Assembly: GCF_018687715.1 (NCBI RefSeq) | Contig: NC_056765.1 | Coordinates: 15,744,501-15,808,500 of the forward strand | Direction of reading: 5' to 3' | DNA length: 64,000 bases | Source of the DNA: Carya illinoinensis | Lineage: Eukaryota > Streptophyta > Magnoliopsida > Fagales > Juglandaceae | Shown: one piece after another, positions 44,164 to 57,467 of the stretch | Numbering within the stretch: the stretch's first letter is position 1 | Layout of the letters: each line of letters starts with the position of its first letter | Translations under genes and position numbers: made by a program | The notes under the pieces: model-generated | Told to the model about the DNA's origin: nothing | Database searches by the model: none | Seen by the model: only the letters and a program-made list of their open reading frames with translations

Positions 44164-45670
44164 TTTAATGTTCTAAGTTTCATAATTTATTGTTGTAAAG
44201 TAGTTTTTCATTCACTTGTTCCATTAGGATGTCAATTAAATGTCATTTAATCTACCATAACCATAATACTCTTGAAAGCTTCACAATGTAAATTTATATT
44301 TAATTTATATTTTTACTGGTGCATTTCTTTAAATTTTATATTATTTATTTTGGATATAAAATATTTTGTTAACGAGCCGAGCTCGAGTTGAGCTTAGGCT
44401 CGGCTCATTAACAGAACCAAGCACGAGCCTAACTCGAGTTTGCATTACATGTAAACGAGCTGAGCTTGGTCGTTCTCTTTGGCCCACTGTATAAACGAGC
44501 CAAGCCTAAGCTTGCTCGTCTTGTGAATGAGCCAAGCTGGCACATCCCATGCTCGCTTAAGCCTAACTTGTTTATAGCCATGTCCCTCAGTCCCGTTGCC
44601 GCTCACCACACCAGAAAACAAGCGACATCATGTGTAGCCAACATAATCCTTCCACCTTTGACAAGCTACGCTACCCCTTCCCCCCATCTCTCCCTGCATC
44701 TCTCGCTCTCACGTCCCCTGCAACCTCAACAAGTGCTACTGTCAACCAATCCCTGTACCACACCGATACTGGTATGCATCTATGTGTGTGTGTGTTGTTT
44801 TCTCTCCCATCCCTGATACCCTCTCTTTCCCTTTGGTTTTGTTTGTGTCCTTTTGTTATCACCCTTGTCACTGTGACATGCCAATGTTCCTTGTCAACAC
44901 AATAGTAATGCCTCCTCACACCGGTCAGCCTCTCTACCTCCTTGATCTATCTTCGATCTTCCTCTCTCTTAGTGTCCCGAAGCCTAAACTTTTAGGCGTT
45001 TTGAAAACCCTAGCAACCACCCTCTCCTCGCCATGCTTTGGCTTTGACAACGAGCTCCTATCCCTCTTAACCTCAACCTTTGCCTCTCCAGATCTCGTTT
45101 TTCCTCTTAGCCTCCTCTCTCATTCGTCCTCAAAATTTTCCTCCTAGGATTCTGTAGCCGCCATAGTGACCCACCGCCCATAGACACTCATTGTAGGTCA
45201 TCCAACCATCCACACCTCCTCCATTCCTTTTCGCCTCTCTTCTCCCAGATCTCCCCGACTTTTGTAAATCGGGTCTCTCTCTCTCTCTCTTAGAGTTTCA
45301 ACCACTGCCAACCACCACTAACAATTGTGAACTTCTCTTTCCCAATTTTCTAATTTTTTCATATCTTGGATCCAACTCACTTCCTCACCATAACATCTCG
45401 ATTTCTACCCAAATTTGCCTTTGTTCATAGTGCTCGCTGCTAGCTCCTCCCCTTTGGTCTCGGCCACTGTAAGGTCCTTCATCTCTTGCTTTGCCATTTT
45501 TGCTTTCTAACTTCCCAAAATCCAAGTTTTAAAATATGTCCATTTGTGCAGCAATATGTGCACGCACTTATTTTCTTGCGACCCAAGAGGAACAACCATG
45601 ACCAACACCTTAGGAGTTAGTGCGCCTCAATCATCTAGAACTTACCACCAAGTTAGTAAGTAATCTTTGG
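44164..45670. other. Intergenic DNA, no recognised gene
   Basis: 44375-44535 carries repeated GAGCC/GAGCTCGAG-type motifs (AACGAGCCGAGCTCGAG), seen in several plant transposon termini. 44580-45560 is C/T-rich with TG and CT microsatellites (44780, 45275). Short plus-strand frames (44466-45147) are unrecognised. The final five bases TTTGG are a TSD. Confidence 0.45.
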
Positions 45671-47730
45671 TGTGACGCCCCCAAATCCCCACGCACGAAT
45701 ACGGGGAAATCGAGACATCCGGATGATGACATCACGGGTCATCACCCTATCGGCGTGTGCCAAGTGTGTGAAAAAGCGACGAATGTGCACAAGAAATACG
45801 TAGCGAAAAAGCAAGTCAATAACTAAGTACCAGAATTTTTCTTGTTTAATACAAACCTATTCAAAACATACATAGATAAATATTACAAGACACAAATATA
45901 ATTTTTAAACCAAATACAAAACATAACATCAGCAACTCGGTGGAGCCGCATCCTCGGGCTCAGCCTCCTCCTCCTCATCCTCGATCTCTGCACCAAAATC
46001 TACGGTACCAAAAATGGTGCCGCAGGTAAGTAAACTCCAAACACCACTAGATAAAAATATATAAAACTCAAACAACACGGATGCAAGAAAAGCCAATGCA
46101 CATGTCCCACAAAACCACATTTTTATCACGAACGCCAAAAACCCATTTGGCCCACAAAAACATATCCTTAAAACCAAGCCTCGCCATTATCCCAGATAAT
46201 GGCCCAAACCACCATTTTCCTAGAAAATGGATCAAAAACCTCGGAAACCAAGCATCGCCATTTTCCCAGAAAATGGCCCACATCCAAAAACCATAAAAAT
46301 AATCCGATTATGCATGCACCATGATCTCCCCTAGGGATCATCCGCACACTCTGGCTCTGTGCCACACCGCATGTAACGACCACGCATGTGATACCTAAAC
46401 GAGTGATGCCCAGACTCGCGCCCCGCGCGTACCTAGCCAGGCCATCCTCTAGTCCCCGCCACTCTAGGGACCACGGAGTCGACAAGACAGCGTTACCGTA
46501 TCGTGCGATCCGGTCGTCGCCCTGCGACAACCCAGGGGATGTAACTCAGTTTTATCCACTCCCGAGTGACCAGAGGAGCTCCGCCGAGATAATAACCCAT
46601 CCCGGCTTGGGCTGGTGAGACACACGCACCCAAAACCATTTACGCCAACAAAACGGGATTTTCTCGATTAAAACAATATGCACATAAACACAATATGCAA
46701 CTCATGCCTCATGGCTCAAATAGACAAGCAAACACAATCAAGCAAAACCAAGCACTCCGTCCTCAATCCATCCGACCCCCGAACTCCTCGGACTCAGTCC
46801 GGAATCAGCCAACCAACAACAATTAATTATTGAAAGAGTAAAATATATTGAAATCTAAAAGTAGGGTTTGGAAAATACTTACAGCGCTATACGGTATTTT
46901 TAGAAAGCTTGCGGCGTTGCAAACGGCGGAGAAAAAGCAACGTAACAGTGAAAATTCACTGTGGTTGTGGGTTGTAAAATACCCACTTTTGAACGGGGAC
47001 AAACCAAGGCTTGGGATTGATAGGGAATGGTCTAAGGATGATTATGAAGCTAGTGGAAGTGAAGTTTGGCCATGGGTGGCGGCGAAAACGGTGGTTGATG
47101 GCCTGATTTTTCAAAATGGAAAGCTAGCTTGTGGGAGCTGTTCAGGTGGCTATTAGAGGTCGGAAATGGGTGGGTTAGGACGGCAAGGAACCGGTGATGA
47201 AGTGGTGAAGAGGTGGTGGCCGGAGGTGGAGCGACGGTGGCAGATCGGGGCAAAAACCGTGAGGCTTCTTGGGCATTTTCTGGCCAAACGGCTGGCCTGA
47301 TGGGGCTGGGTTTCGGTGGGGTGGTGCGCCGGCAGGAGGGGGTTCGACTAGCGGGGGTGGTGTCGACCACGGTGGCCAGACGGAGGTGGGTCGGGGCTGG
47401 GGCTGAATTCGGCGTGGGAGAGGAGAGAGAGAGAGGGTCGACGCACGGGAGAGAGAAAAGCAAAAAGAAGAAGAAAAAAAAAAGAGAAAAAGGAAAAAGG
47501 GAAAAGAAAAGATGTAGGAAATAAATGAGGTCCAATCCTCACTCCGGAAAGCAAAACAAATCCGCCGAAAACAAGATTAAAAATCATAAAACGACTAATT
47601 AAATAAAACACAACATCCAACAAATAAAAACCAATTTTAAATTGCAAAAATTTAAAATAAATAAACCAAGATATTAATTAAATTAAAAACAACCCTTCTG
47701 TGAAAATACACGCAAAAGCGGGTCATCACA
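45671..47730 (-). mobile_element. Solo LTR of the chromovirus/LARD LTR superfamily
   Basis: TGTGACGCCC...GGTCATCACA, 2.06 kb, with no internal region. It is flanked by a perfect 5-bp TSD TTTGG (45666-45670, 47731-47735), as left by recombination between the two LTRs of one insertion. It contains the acidic small frame (45929-46177), a TATA-like stretch and the purine tract (~47420-47520). Confidence 0.93.
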
Positions 47731-47735
47731 TTTGG

Positions 47736-49374
47736 ATTGACTAGTGAAGCTATGTTTCTTGCAATTTGGTTGTAAATTGTGAATTGGCCGAGGGCCCTAT
47801 GACGAGTTGGGAAAATAATTGTAGTTGGTTGTGATTTGTAGGCCAAAGACCGATTGGAGCATGGGAATTAATTGTAATTGATGTGAAAGTTATATCTTTG
47901 TGTGTTAACTATTATTTGACATTGTGCCATCTTAATCACAAATTACATGTTGCATATTTGCATTATATATGTTTCATGTCATTAAAATTGCATTAATTGT
48001 GCTTTTTTTATGTTTGTGTTGAAAACTTAGAAAACTTGAAAAACTGTGGTTTTGGTGCCAAAATATTAAAAATTTGATTGTCTGGGTGTGTATCATGACC
48101 CCAAGCCGAAATGGGGTCTTATTTTAATCGAGTTTCTTTGGTCACTCTGGAGCGTATAAAACTGAGTAATATCCCTTGGGTTAGTAATAGGTTCGAACAA
48201 CACAGTAACACTCTCGGGCCAACTTTGTGGCCTCTCTATAAGTGCAGGCTAGAGGATGCCTAATCACATATGCGTTGGAATCAGTATTAGGCATAGCTCA
48301 TTATGGAGTCACATGCATGGTCATTACCCATGGTGTGACGAAGGGAATCAAAGTGTGTTGATGGTCCATAGTGGAGACAATGGTGCATGCATTCATAAAA
48401 TGATTGTATTGATTTTATGTGGATCATGACCCGAAGTCGAGGTGGAGTATTATCTCAGTGAAGCTCTTTTGATCACTCGGGAACATGTAAAATTGAGTGA
48501 CATCTTTTGGGTTGTCACCAGACGACAATTGGCTCGAGCGAAACTGTAATGCTCTCGCATTGACTCTGTGGCCCCTTAAACTTGTGAGATAATGCAGAAA
48601 GTTATGAATCTCATTCTTTTGAGTAGCACAAACTTGAAGCCTTTTTCCATGTAGCCTCATGCTAGAAGCATGCAATCTCTTGCATTGCCACCGAAGAGAT
48701 CTTAAGTTTATATTGCAAAATTAGTACCTAAATACTTGCCTAGGTAATAGGTTGACTTCATCATATCAAAATAAAGGTTGGACTTAGGACTATTCATCAA
48801 GGCCGATTTTTATCCGACCCTACCCGAAAACCGGATAATTGGGCTTCTGGTTACGATTTTTTGCCTGGGTCAAACCCAAGCCAAAACCCACATTTACAAA
48901 ACCATATATACCCAGTCCAAACTCGGGTATGAAACCTGGGTTCCGTATTATAACCCAGTCATAACCGGTTTTGTATATAAAGTAAAAACACAAACACTAG
49001 CCTCTCGTGACCTTGTCTGGACTCTGCAGCCGTCTCCCCCACCTGTGAATCTATGATCTTTCTCACGACTTCTTCTTACTCTCTCTCTCTCTCTCTCCCC
49101 CTCCCTCCCCCTCTCTTATCTCTATGCCGAAAGCCCTCTCTCAGTCTCTCCAAAACCCTAGCCGTCGTCCTCTCTCAATCTCTCTGAAACTCTAGCCTTC
49201 GTCTTCATCCTCGTGCCTCATCGTCATCCTCTTCTTGATATATGTAAGTAGATGCTTCTGTAATGCCACCATCTTCATCCTAGATGCTTTTGTTGGTTGA
49301 TTAGATTTTATCTTGTTTTGGTCATTTCGTGCCTATAGTTTCTGCGTCTATGGTTACCCATTATGAAAAGTTAA
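47736..49374. other. Intergenic DNA with degenerate LTR pieces
   Basis: 48070-48410 and 48420-48570 contain two diverged copies of the LTR block with ATCATGACCCCAAGCCGAAA, then a GGTCACTC...GAGCGT...AAACTGAGTAA pattern. They match the conserved middle of the LTRs above in plus orientation. The rest, including the C/T-rich 49060-49220, is unrecognised. Confidence 0.6.
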
Positions 49375-50423
49375 GTGAGGTCCAATCCTCACTCCATCCT
49401 CCATCCATCCGACCCCCGAACTCCTCGAACTCAATCTGGAATCAACCAACCAGCAGATAAAATAATTGAAAGAGCAATATATATTTAAATCTGAAAATAG
49501 GGTTTGGAAAATACTTACAGCGCTATATGGTATTTTCAGAAAGCTTGCGGCGTTGCAAACGGCGGAGAAAAAAAGCAACGTAACAGTGAAAATTCACTGT
49601 GGCCATGGGTTGTAAAATACCCACTTTTGAACGGGGACAAATCAGGGCTTGGGATTGATAGGGAATGGTCTAAGGATGATTATGAAGCTATTGGAAGTGG
49701 TGGTTGGCCGTGGGTGGCGACGACAACGGTGGAGGGAGGCCAGATTTCCCAAAATGGAAAGCTAGCTCGTGGGAGCTGTTCCGGTGGCTATTAGGGGCCG
49801 GAAATGGGTGGGTTAGGACGGCAAGGAACCGGTGATGAAGTGGTGAAGAAGTGGTGGCCGGAGGTGGAGCGACGGCTGCGGATCAAGGCAAAAACCGTGG
49901 GGCTTCAAGGGTGTTTTCCGGCCAAACAGCCGGCCGGATGGGGCTGAGGTTCGGTAGGGTGGTGCGCCAGAGGGAGGGGAGTCGAACGGTATGGGTGGTG
50001 TGCCGCACGGTGGCCGGACGGCGGTGGGTCGGGGGGTTTGGTGTTTCACAGCGTGGGTGAGGAGAGAGAGGGAGAGAGCTGATCAGGAGGAAGGAGAAGA
50101 AGAAGAAAAAGAAAAAGAAAAAGAAAAAGAAAAAGAAAAAGAAAGAAGAAGAAAAAGAAAAAAGAGAAAAAGGAAAAAGGAAAAAAAGAAAAAAAAGAGA
50201 TGTAGGGAAAAAGATGAGGTCTAATCCTCATTCCGGGAAAACAAAACAAACCCGCCGAAACGAGATTAAAAACAATAAAAAGACTAAAAGAAATAAATCA
50301 CATCATCAAATAAATAAAAAAAACAATTTTTAAAACGCAATAAATTAAAATAAATAAACTAATATATTAATTAAAATAAAAACAACCCTTCAGCAAAAAT
50401 ACACGCGAAAGCGGGTCATCACA
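49375..50423 (-). repeat. Truncated and rearranged LTR fragment
   Basis: From ~49395 it follows the solo LTR from its middle to the end GGTCATCACA. It is preceded by GTGAGGTCCAATCCTCACTC (49375-49394), which in intact LTRs lies ~750 bp further on, after the purine tract. The two parts join at a shared ACTCC. The first ~1 kb of the LTR is missing. Confidence 0.85.
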
Positions 50424-51842
50424 AGAATTGTTCAGTTTTTTAATGAGACATCCATGAATGCATGCATCAATTGCAATCAAGGAATTAATGGAATATTTAT
50501 ATATTTGATTTGGAAAATTCGATCGTTTTAGAATTAATCATGAATATTATAAGCATATATATATAGTTCCTAGAATTAATTTACAGATCGAAATCCTTGA
50601 AGATTTGGTTAGGACGTCACAAATGTTTCTAAAAGGATGCATGGGGCCAATTTTGTTTTTATTTTTTCCATGGTTTCTGGGAAAAAAAAAAGGGTCATGA
50701 TCAAATTTCTACAACCTTCTTGTCCTACCCATTCTTTCTGATATCATATTTGACATTTGGCTACAAGTTGAAGTGCTTGCTCTTGATCATATCATCATCA
50801 TGAGAAAAAAAAGAAAGCAAATAATGAAACGAACGGGATGTGTTCAGTATGTACGCTAAAGCTAGTAGAGTACTACTCATGTTGATATCATATTTAGCCT
50901 CTTTCACAACAAAAATATATCCGAGTTAATCTGGAACATCTGAATCAGCTATGATCTCTTTGCAGTGTTTGGTAAGAAATATAGCACTAGATTTGTTACC
51001 AACCAGGCTTGATGTTAAAGATTTAGTTCACTATGCACAGCCACTTAAGAATCACAAGCAATTAAGTTTTCTAGTAGCTTGATTTGACTGTATAAAAGAG
51101 TGGTGCTTTTGAGTACAATTTTTGTGAGCTAAAATATTCTTTTCATCCTCTCTTTCTGTGGTGAAGATCTTTGCATCAAATTACTGCATGATGATGTTGC
51201 CAACTACTAAGATATGGGCAAATATCAAATCCATCACATATTTTCATAGGTTAATACAACATTACACAATGTATTCTTTCCTATTATTGTCTTGTCATAG
51301 GTTAATAAAAATATTACACATTGATAATTTTTGTCGTTATTATTATTCTTTTCATTTGATTTGAATGATTAGCTTTGTTTATTTGTTATGTTTATCTATT
51401 AATTTATGCAAAGTATAATAGTTCTAATAATCATGTTCTGTGTGATATTCTTTATTAAACCCAGAGGTAACGGGCCTATACCTCAACATGATTTCCATTA
51501 TATTAATCATTATTTCAAGGTTTCGGTTGCTGCTCTTCTCCAACACTCGGTAGAACAAGATGTTCTCTTCACTTACCTAGGTTGGATTTGATTACTTTGA
51601 AATAGACCTTGCATGTGGTTGTCCTTTATTCACACTAGTTAATAGAAAATGTGTGGGAATAATTAACGTGAATTAATGCAAAATTTATTAGATCTTTCCT
51701 TGTAACTTTATAATGGAATTTATACTGTGCCCATTTTCAGCTGTCCAAAATTTTTGAATTTTCTTTAATGGCATCAAAGAGAATATTTTAAGGATCTTAA
51801 GGATTTACAGAGAGATCCATCAACTTCATGCAATGCAGGTTT
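50424..51842. other. AT-rich intergenic DNA, nothing recognised
   Basis: No repeat partner in the window and no coding sequence I can support. Short plus-strand frames at 51158-51591 look random. Confidence 0.5.
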
Positions 51843-53960
51843 GTAACGCTCGTCCTTATGGTGGGTCTTTTTCATAATGATTTTGATAAAAATCGATGGG
51901 AATTACGATTCCTTTTAAATTTCTTTTCCATTCATGCCAGGATACAAAAGATTCCATGTCATAAATAAAATTCATTTTCTTAATTAAAAGATTTTAGGGG
52001 AAAACATTAAACTTTCATAATTAAAGTTTCTCGTATAAAAGATCTTGCCTAGGCCTTCGTCCTTTTCCCCTTAGGCTGTGCCTGTCTGACCTGTCATGCT
52101 CATCTTGTACCTGGGAGAGCACACATAAAAACTAAAATGAGTCCATGACTCGTAAGCATTACTTCATACAGTTAAAATATAATAACATAGATTTTCAGTT
52201 ATGCATTTATCATTCCATACGTACTTTCATACTTAGCATGCATATGTCTTTCTTTTCGTTTTAAAAACGTTGTGAGGTGGGGTTTTTCTTTGAAACATGC
52301 TTTCTTCTTTTAAAACAGTTCCCCACTCATTACTGTCTTCATTTCTTAAAGAGTCTTTTCATGCATTTATCTTTTTACGTACATTCATGCATACATATGT
52401 TCATTCGTTCATCTTTTCTTACTTACATATAGTCATGCATTCAGTCCATTCATACATACATACATGCATTCATTCTTAACATGCATCCATTCATTCTTAT
52501 CACTTTCATTGGCCATTGTACACTGTTATGCCCCATGTGCTGGGGTTAGCGGTCTTTTGGACCTGATTCCACCTGTGGCCACAGGTTAGAAATCCATTTC
52601 GTTAAGGTACAGCACTGGGTGCACTACCAATACTACTTACCCGGCATTGCAATCTATCCCGTCCAGACCATTCATTTCGTACCATTTTCATTTCAGTCCA
52701 TGTGGGCGTTACTTATTTTCATACATTATCCATTCAGTCTATTCATTCTTTTTCAGTCCTTTCCTTTCCTTTTAAGTCCATTCTTTCATATCAGTCCTTA
52801 CAGTTCTTACGTTTCTTATAGTTCTTACAGTTCATCATCTCTTTCGATTCATAAAAGTTTTAATTAAGAAAAAGGGTTTTCTCTCCTTTATTTTCTAAAA
52901 GTTGTTTTAAAAGAAGTTTTCTCTTCTTTTAAGAGAGAGAAAATAATTTTCTTTCTTTTATTTTAAGAAAAGTTGTTTATAAAGACTCATTTTTAGGAGA
53001 GAGAGTTATTTTAAAAATTTGCTTTCTTTCTTTTATTTTCTTTCTTTTCATTTCAATTTCAGTTCTCAAAGCTTCATTTCGTTCTTTTCATGAACATACA
53101 TACAATACGTACTACTTATAGCATCTATTCACATGCATACATGTACATACTTTGGGTGAGTAAAAAGGGGTTGCCAAGGAAGACCACTACGTACTTATAC
53201 TTGAAAACTTATGTTTCATTCTTTTTCTTTCGTAAAACGTATATTTGTGGAGAAAAGGTTTTGTTTTTCCTTTAAAGAAAAGCTTTCATCTTATTCTTCG
53301 TTTGTATAAAGAAAGCTCTAGAAGAGTATGAACGTAATACTTACCTGGACTTCATGTCATACTCATTCCATGCAGTCCATTCGTGTGCATGTTAGATGGC
53401 AACCTACATGCATACACATAACCTTACATCATCATCTATCTAATGCGTAAGGAACTATTCTAAAAATAGAACTATGCCTCACTTGAAACACTCTCCGTCC
53501 ATCCTTGTGCTCTTATGTACTATTTACTATGCTAAGACCTTCGAGGTCTTATTCCTTAGAGTGAACATCCGTGATTCACCTTAGGGTTAAGATACTAAGA
53601 CCTCCGTCTCGTTCTTCTATTTCTACAATCCGATGCATGATTTCAACCGATAGAGTCATGCGTCCCAACCTTAGACTATAAACTCATCACTACCTTCACG
53701 TATCCTAGCCCATACTAAATCTTCATTCCCATCCAATCAGGCTAAATGAATTCAAGCCAACTCTGGGGCTAAAACACCACGTAACCACACTGAGGACAGC
53801 TTACCCATTATATATGGTGACCCTGCCTGACACATGTGTCTCACGAGAGGCACATGTATCTCATCCCCTTTTATCACCTAAGAAAAACTTATAATTCTAA
53901 TGAATGACCACTTGTATAAACAAGCTCCATACTCCAATACCAACTTGCTTAGACCCGGTT
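51843..53960 (-). repeat. Old gypsy-LTR-like sequence, probably partial
   Basis: Begins TGTAACGCTCGTCC, similar to the plus-strand start of the minus-oriented LTRs above. It has phrases typical of such LTRs (GCACACATAAAAACTAAAAT, then GAGTCCATGACTCGTAAGC). CATT/CATACAT microsatellite-like tracts lie at 52370-52500 and 53080-53150. It is interrupted by the Athila LTR at 53961. No partner copy or TSD is in the window, so the assignment is by resemblance only. Confidence 0.4.
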
Positions 53961-55862
53961 TGATTGCGACTAAACTCTGACTCAAATTAATGAATCAAAA
54001 ATCTATTGCAGTTTTACCTGCAAGTATACAGGCGTTGTAGTATCTTACAGGATCGTATCCACAGGGATTGACTTTTGTGATAAAGAAATAAATTTAGACA
54101 ACAAAACGAAATTACTAAAAGAAACGTACTATCAAATGAAGATTGATAAAATGAATGGAAAAAGACTAAGGTTTCGAGGATCCATCTAATAATTTATGAT
54201 ATTATTTCCGATCGATTTACTTCAATTAAACTAGAATAATGATTCCGTTTAATTGGTAGATTTAGCATTTAAGATCGAGAAAAACAGACGCTTATGATTG
54301 AGCGTGAACGATTGATGGTTAAAACATTTACAAATCTATTTGAATACCACAGGGATTCCTCAAGCATTCACTGTATTCAGAAATCACAATGAATCAAGAC
54401 GAGTATATAGATAATCAAATTTTCCAAATAAAAACTTTCAATCAATCAAACTCGCAAAAAAGATTTTACGTTGATTCGGAAACAATATGTAAATCATTAA
54501 ACTTCACCTCTAACCTTAGTATGAAAATTTAGCCAAACATATTTATCACAAATAATATAGAAATCATATAAATATTATTCATTAGAAAATTAAAATGAAA
54601 TACAAGAAATACTAGGCAACAATTTAGAAACAACAAAATTTTAAATCTAGTCAACATTGAAAGAATAAAGCTCACAACGTTATTAAAATGCATAAAACAG
54701 AAATTGAAACTAAGTTGTAGCCCAATGCCAAAAGAAAAACATGAATAATCGAAAAGGAATACAACTCCAACCACTTCACATGTCCCTTTCTTCCACTCAC
54801 AAGTCCCCACTCTATTCCTTTCACTCTACACCCACCAATTGCTTTCAACTCTTCCCTCTCTCCTTTCCGTGTCTCTTCCCCCACTTCTCCCTCAATGTCC
54901 CTCCTGGTTCTCTTCAACCAACCTCTATTTATAGCAGAAAAAGCAATAGCCGAACAACTCCACTTGCCTCTTGAAGAATCAATCAATTTCCTTAATTCCG
55001 GTTCCATGTTCCCCTCTCCTTCATCCATTACTTTATACCCCCTTTAATCACGGCACCTCACCAATCTATACATTACTTCTGCTGCTAGCCGAATCAAAAA
55101 GGGAGAAGAAAAATTCAATTTCTCCACCTCTTGCTGCCAAACCGAAAGTGAAGAATAAAAGTCAAGAAAATCAACTGCACTACTCCTCCTTCTCTTTCGG
55201 TCCATGTTTTCTGCATGTGTAACTGTTTGTGTTTTAACTTTTCTGCATGTGTGTCTGTTTGTGTCACCGAATGATCATGTGATTTTTCTGTTTTCTGCAT
55301 GTGTTTTTTTTTTGAATGGTCTGCTGCATGGTTGTATATTTTTCTGCAAGTGCTTTTCTGTGCTGCTGGTGCTAGTCCGAATATTTGGTGCTGTTGTGGA
55401 TCCAGCTATGTGTTGTCCATGTGGGTTTGTGCAGGTTGTGTTCCTGCTGCATGTGTGCTTTGCCGAGTGATTTCTTTGCTGGCTATGTGTGAGTTTCCAG
55501 CGTGTTGGTCTTTGCTGCATGAAGATTTTTTTCTACAAAGAAGAACAAAGTTGTTGTCCTGCATGTGCATTTTTTCTGCATGTGTATTGCATATGTCCGA
55601 ATGGTGCTTGTATTTGAGTCCACTGCATGTGTCCCATTCTTTCTTTCCTTTCATAAATGCCCTACAATATAAAAATGAATTGGTATCATAGTTTAAGTAT
55701 TTCAAGGGCAAATATGAGACTATGATGTGCAAAAATCTTGGCATCAATTAATTTAACATTCAATATTAGAATTTGATGCATAATTAAGTGTTCAATCCTT
55801 ATTTGATAAAATAAATCACTCATTTAAACAACTTAGTTATGCAATTCTAACCCTTTATCACA
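53961..55862 (-). repeat. Athila 3' LTR (left copy)
   Basis: TGATTGCGAC...TTTATCACA, 1.90 kb. The U3-side part contains nine TGCATG motifs between 55212 and 55629. ORFs within it are duplicated in the right LTR only because the LTRs are copies. Confidence 0.92.
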
Positions 55863-55875
55863 CCCCCCAACTAGC
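55863..55875 (-). other. Polypurine tract of the Athila element
   Basis: Minus strand reads GCTAGTTGGGGGG just before TGTGATAAAG. Confidence 0.8.
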
Positions 55876-56957
55876 TTTTTGCTAGACTCTAGCAAACAAA
55901 GCGAATGAATTCATGCAAAGGTGAGATTACCAACCACAATTTCAGAAAATCCAAAAATCACATGCTATGAAATAGACTTGTTGAGTTTAAGAACACTGGA
56001 GATAGATTAATCTAAATTTTGTATCAACTGAGAGATTTATACACAATTTAGTTAATCAACCAAGGGAATTATATGTAACAAAGTTTGCTTTCTTTCAAGT
56101 GCATGGAAATGGGGTTAGAATTCCAAAATCGACTACCAAGAGACATTAACAGTTTCAATCACAACAACCAATCTGAGAAAACCACATGGTCTTACTCTAA
56201 TTCAAAACCATTGTAGTGGCGGCTTTCACGCTATTACACTTTGAAAGGCGCCTACTTTTTTTTTTTTTTTTTGTAAGGACCCCGGTAACAGGCAGCCTTT
56301 TCCACTACACAAACGTAATTTTTGTTTTTTTTTTTTTTTTTTTTTTTTTATTGGATCCCTGGCTTGTCCCTTTTCTCATTTAATTCATTTCAAATTTCTT
56401 CTTAAGCCATTAGGATATGGTTCATTAGAGTATCAAACAATTGAAGTGTAAATCAACCAACAATGTCTCAATGTAGTCTTTCTAGGCCTTCCGGGTATGT
56501 GCTGTGTGTGTTTTAGCAAAACTTTTAACATCTTTCCCTTGGTTTAACAACTAAATAAAATGGATAAGTCCCCCTTTTGACATGTACTCATATTTGCACT
56601 ACATTCCACATGTTCCATGACCTCAACAAATCATTTTTTTTTTTTAACACATTTTTAACAAAATTTTACACATTTTTAACAGAAAACCCTCCCCCCAACT
56701 AAATGTGACATTGTCCTCAATGTTCAGCAATTGAATATTCGATGGTGTATGCTATACAGACATGAATTGAAGCAAGATAAACACTGCAGAACATATACTG
56801 AGATGAAAATGATTAAACAGAGAGGAAAGAATTCACCTGAGATACTCGAGTGCACACAAGGAGTAGATTTCTATCAAAGTAAAAAAAAAAACAAAAGAAA
56901 CCAAAAGAAGGAAAAACAGAACAAACACATACGGTATATACAATGAGGAATTAGAAA
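55876..56957 (-). other. Non-coding region between pol and 3' LTR of the Athila element
   Basis: In many Athila elements an envelope-like ORF follows pol. Here about 1.1 kb contains long T/A runs (56258-56271, 56325-56349, 56634-56645) and no ORF resembling one. Either that gene was never present in this lineage or it has been lost. Confidence 0.65.
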
Positions 56958-57467
56958 TTAATTCTGATACACAGGATCCTCCAGAGTAGTGGACTCAACC
57001 TCTGGAGTAAAATCATCCAAAAATGGTTTCAACCTTTGTCCATTAACCTTAAAAACATTACCATTCTCTGGATTTTCTATCTCAATGGCCCCAAAAGGAT
57101 AAACAGTTTTTACAACAAAGGGACCAATCCATCGGGATCGAAGTTTGCCAGGAAACAAATGGAGCCTTGAATTATACAACAAAACTTTTTGTGAAGGCTC
57201 AAAAGATTTTCGAAAAATGTTTTTGTCATGAAAAATTTTCATTCTCTCCTTGGCAATACGAGAATTTTCGTAAGCTTCATTCCTGATTTCCTCTAACTCA
57301 TTAAGCTGAAACTTACGAAGAGAGCAAGCTTTATCCAAATCAAAATTAAATTTCTTGATTGCCCAATAAGCTTTGTGTTCCAATTCCACAGGTAAGTGAC
57401 ATGCCTTTCCAAAAGTGAGTCGATATGCGGACATACCAATCGGGGTTTTAAAAGCAGTACGGTATGC
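56958..57467 (-). pseudogene. Athila integrase C-terminal part (after a nonsense codon)
   Basis: Continues the pol frame after an in-frame TGA at 57470-57468, at a position where the family has Trp. It contains the blocks [53 protein letters not shown] and VNGQRLKPF, typical of the C-terminal DNA-binding region of Athila-like integrases. It ends about 1.1 kb before the 3' LTR. Confidence 0.88.

Noticed and set aside
44466..45147. Possible host-gene first exon with a C/T-rich leader
   Set aside because: Frames are short and overlapping, with microsatellite content; no splice structure or recognisable domain could be supported.
54672..55028. 118-codon ORF repeated at 54672 and 63358
   Set aside because: Duplicate because both lie in the young Athila LTR pair; no recognised domain.
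55876..56957. Envelope-like gene expected in some Athila elements
   Set aside because: No ORF with membrane segments or matching length; only A/T runs.
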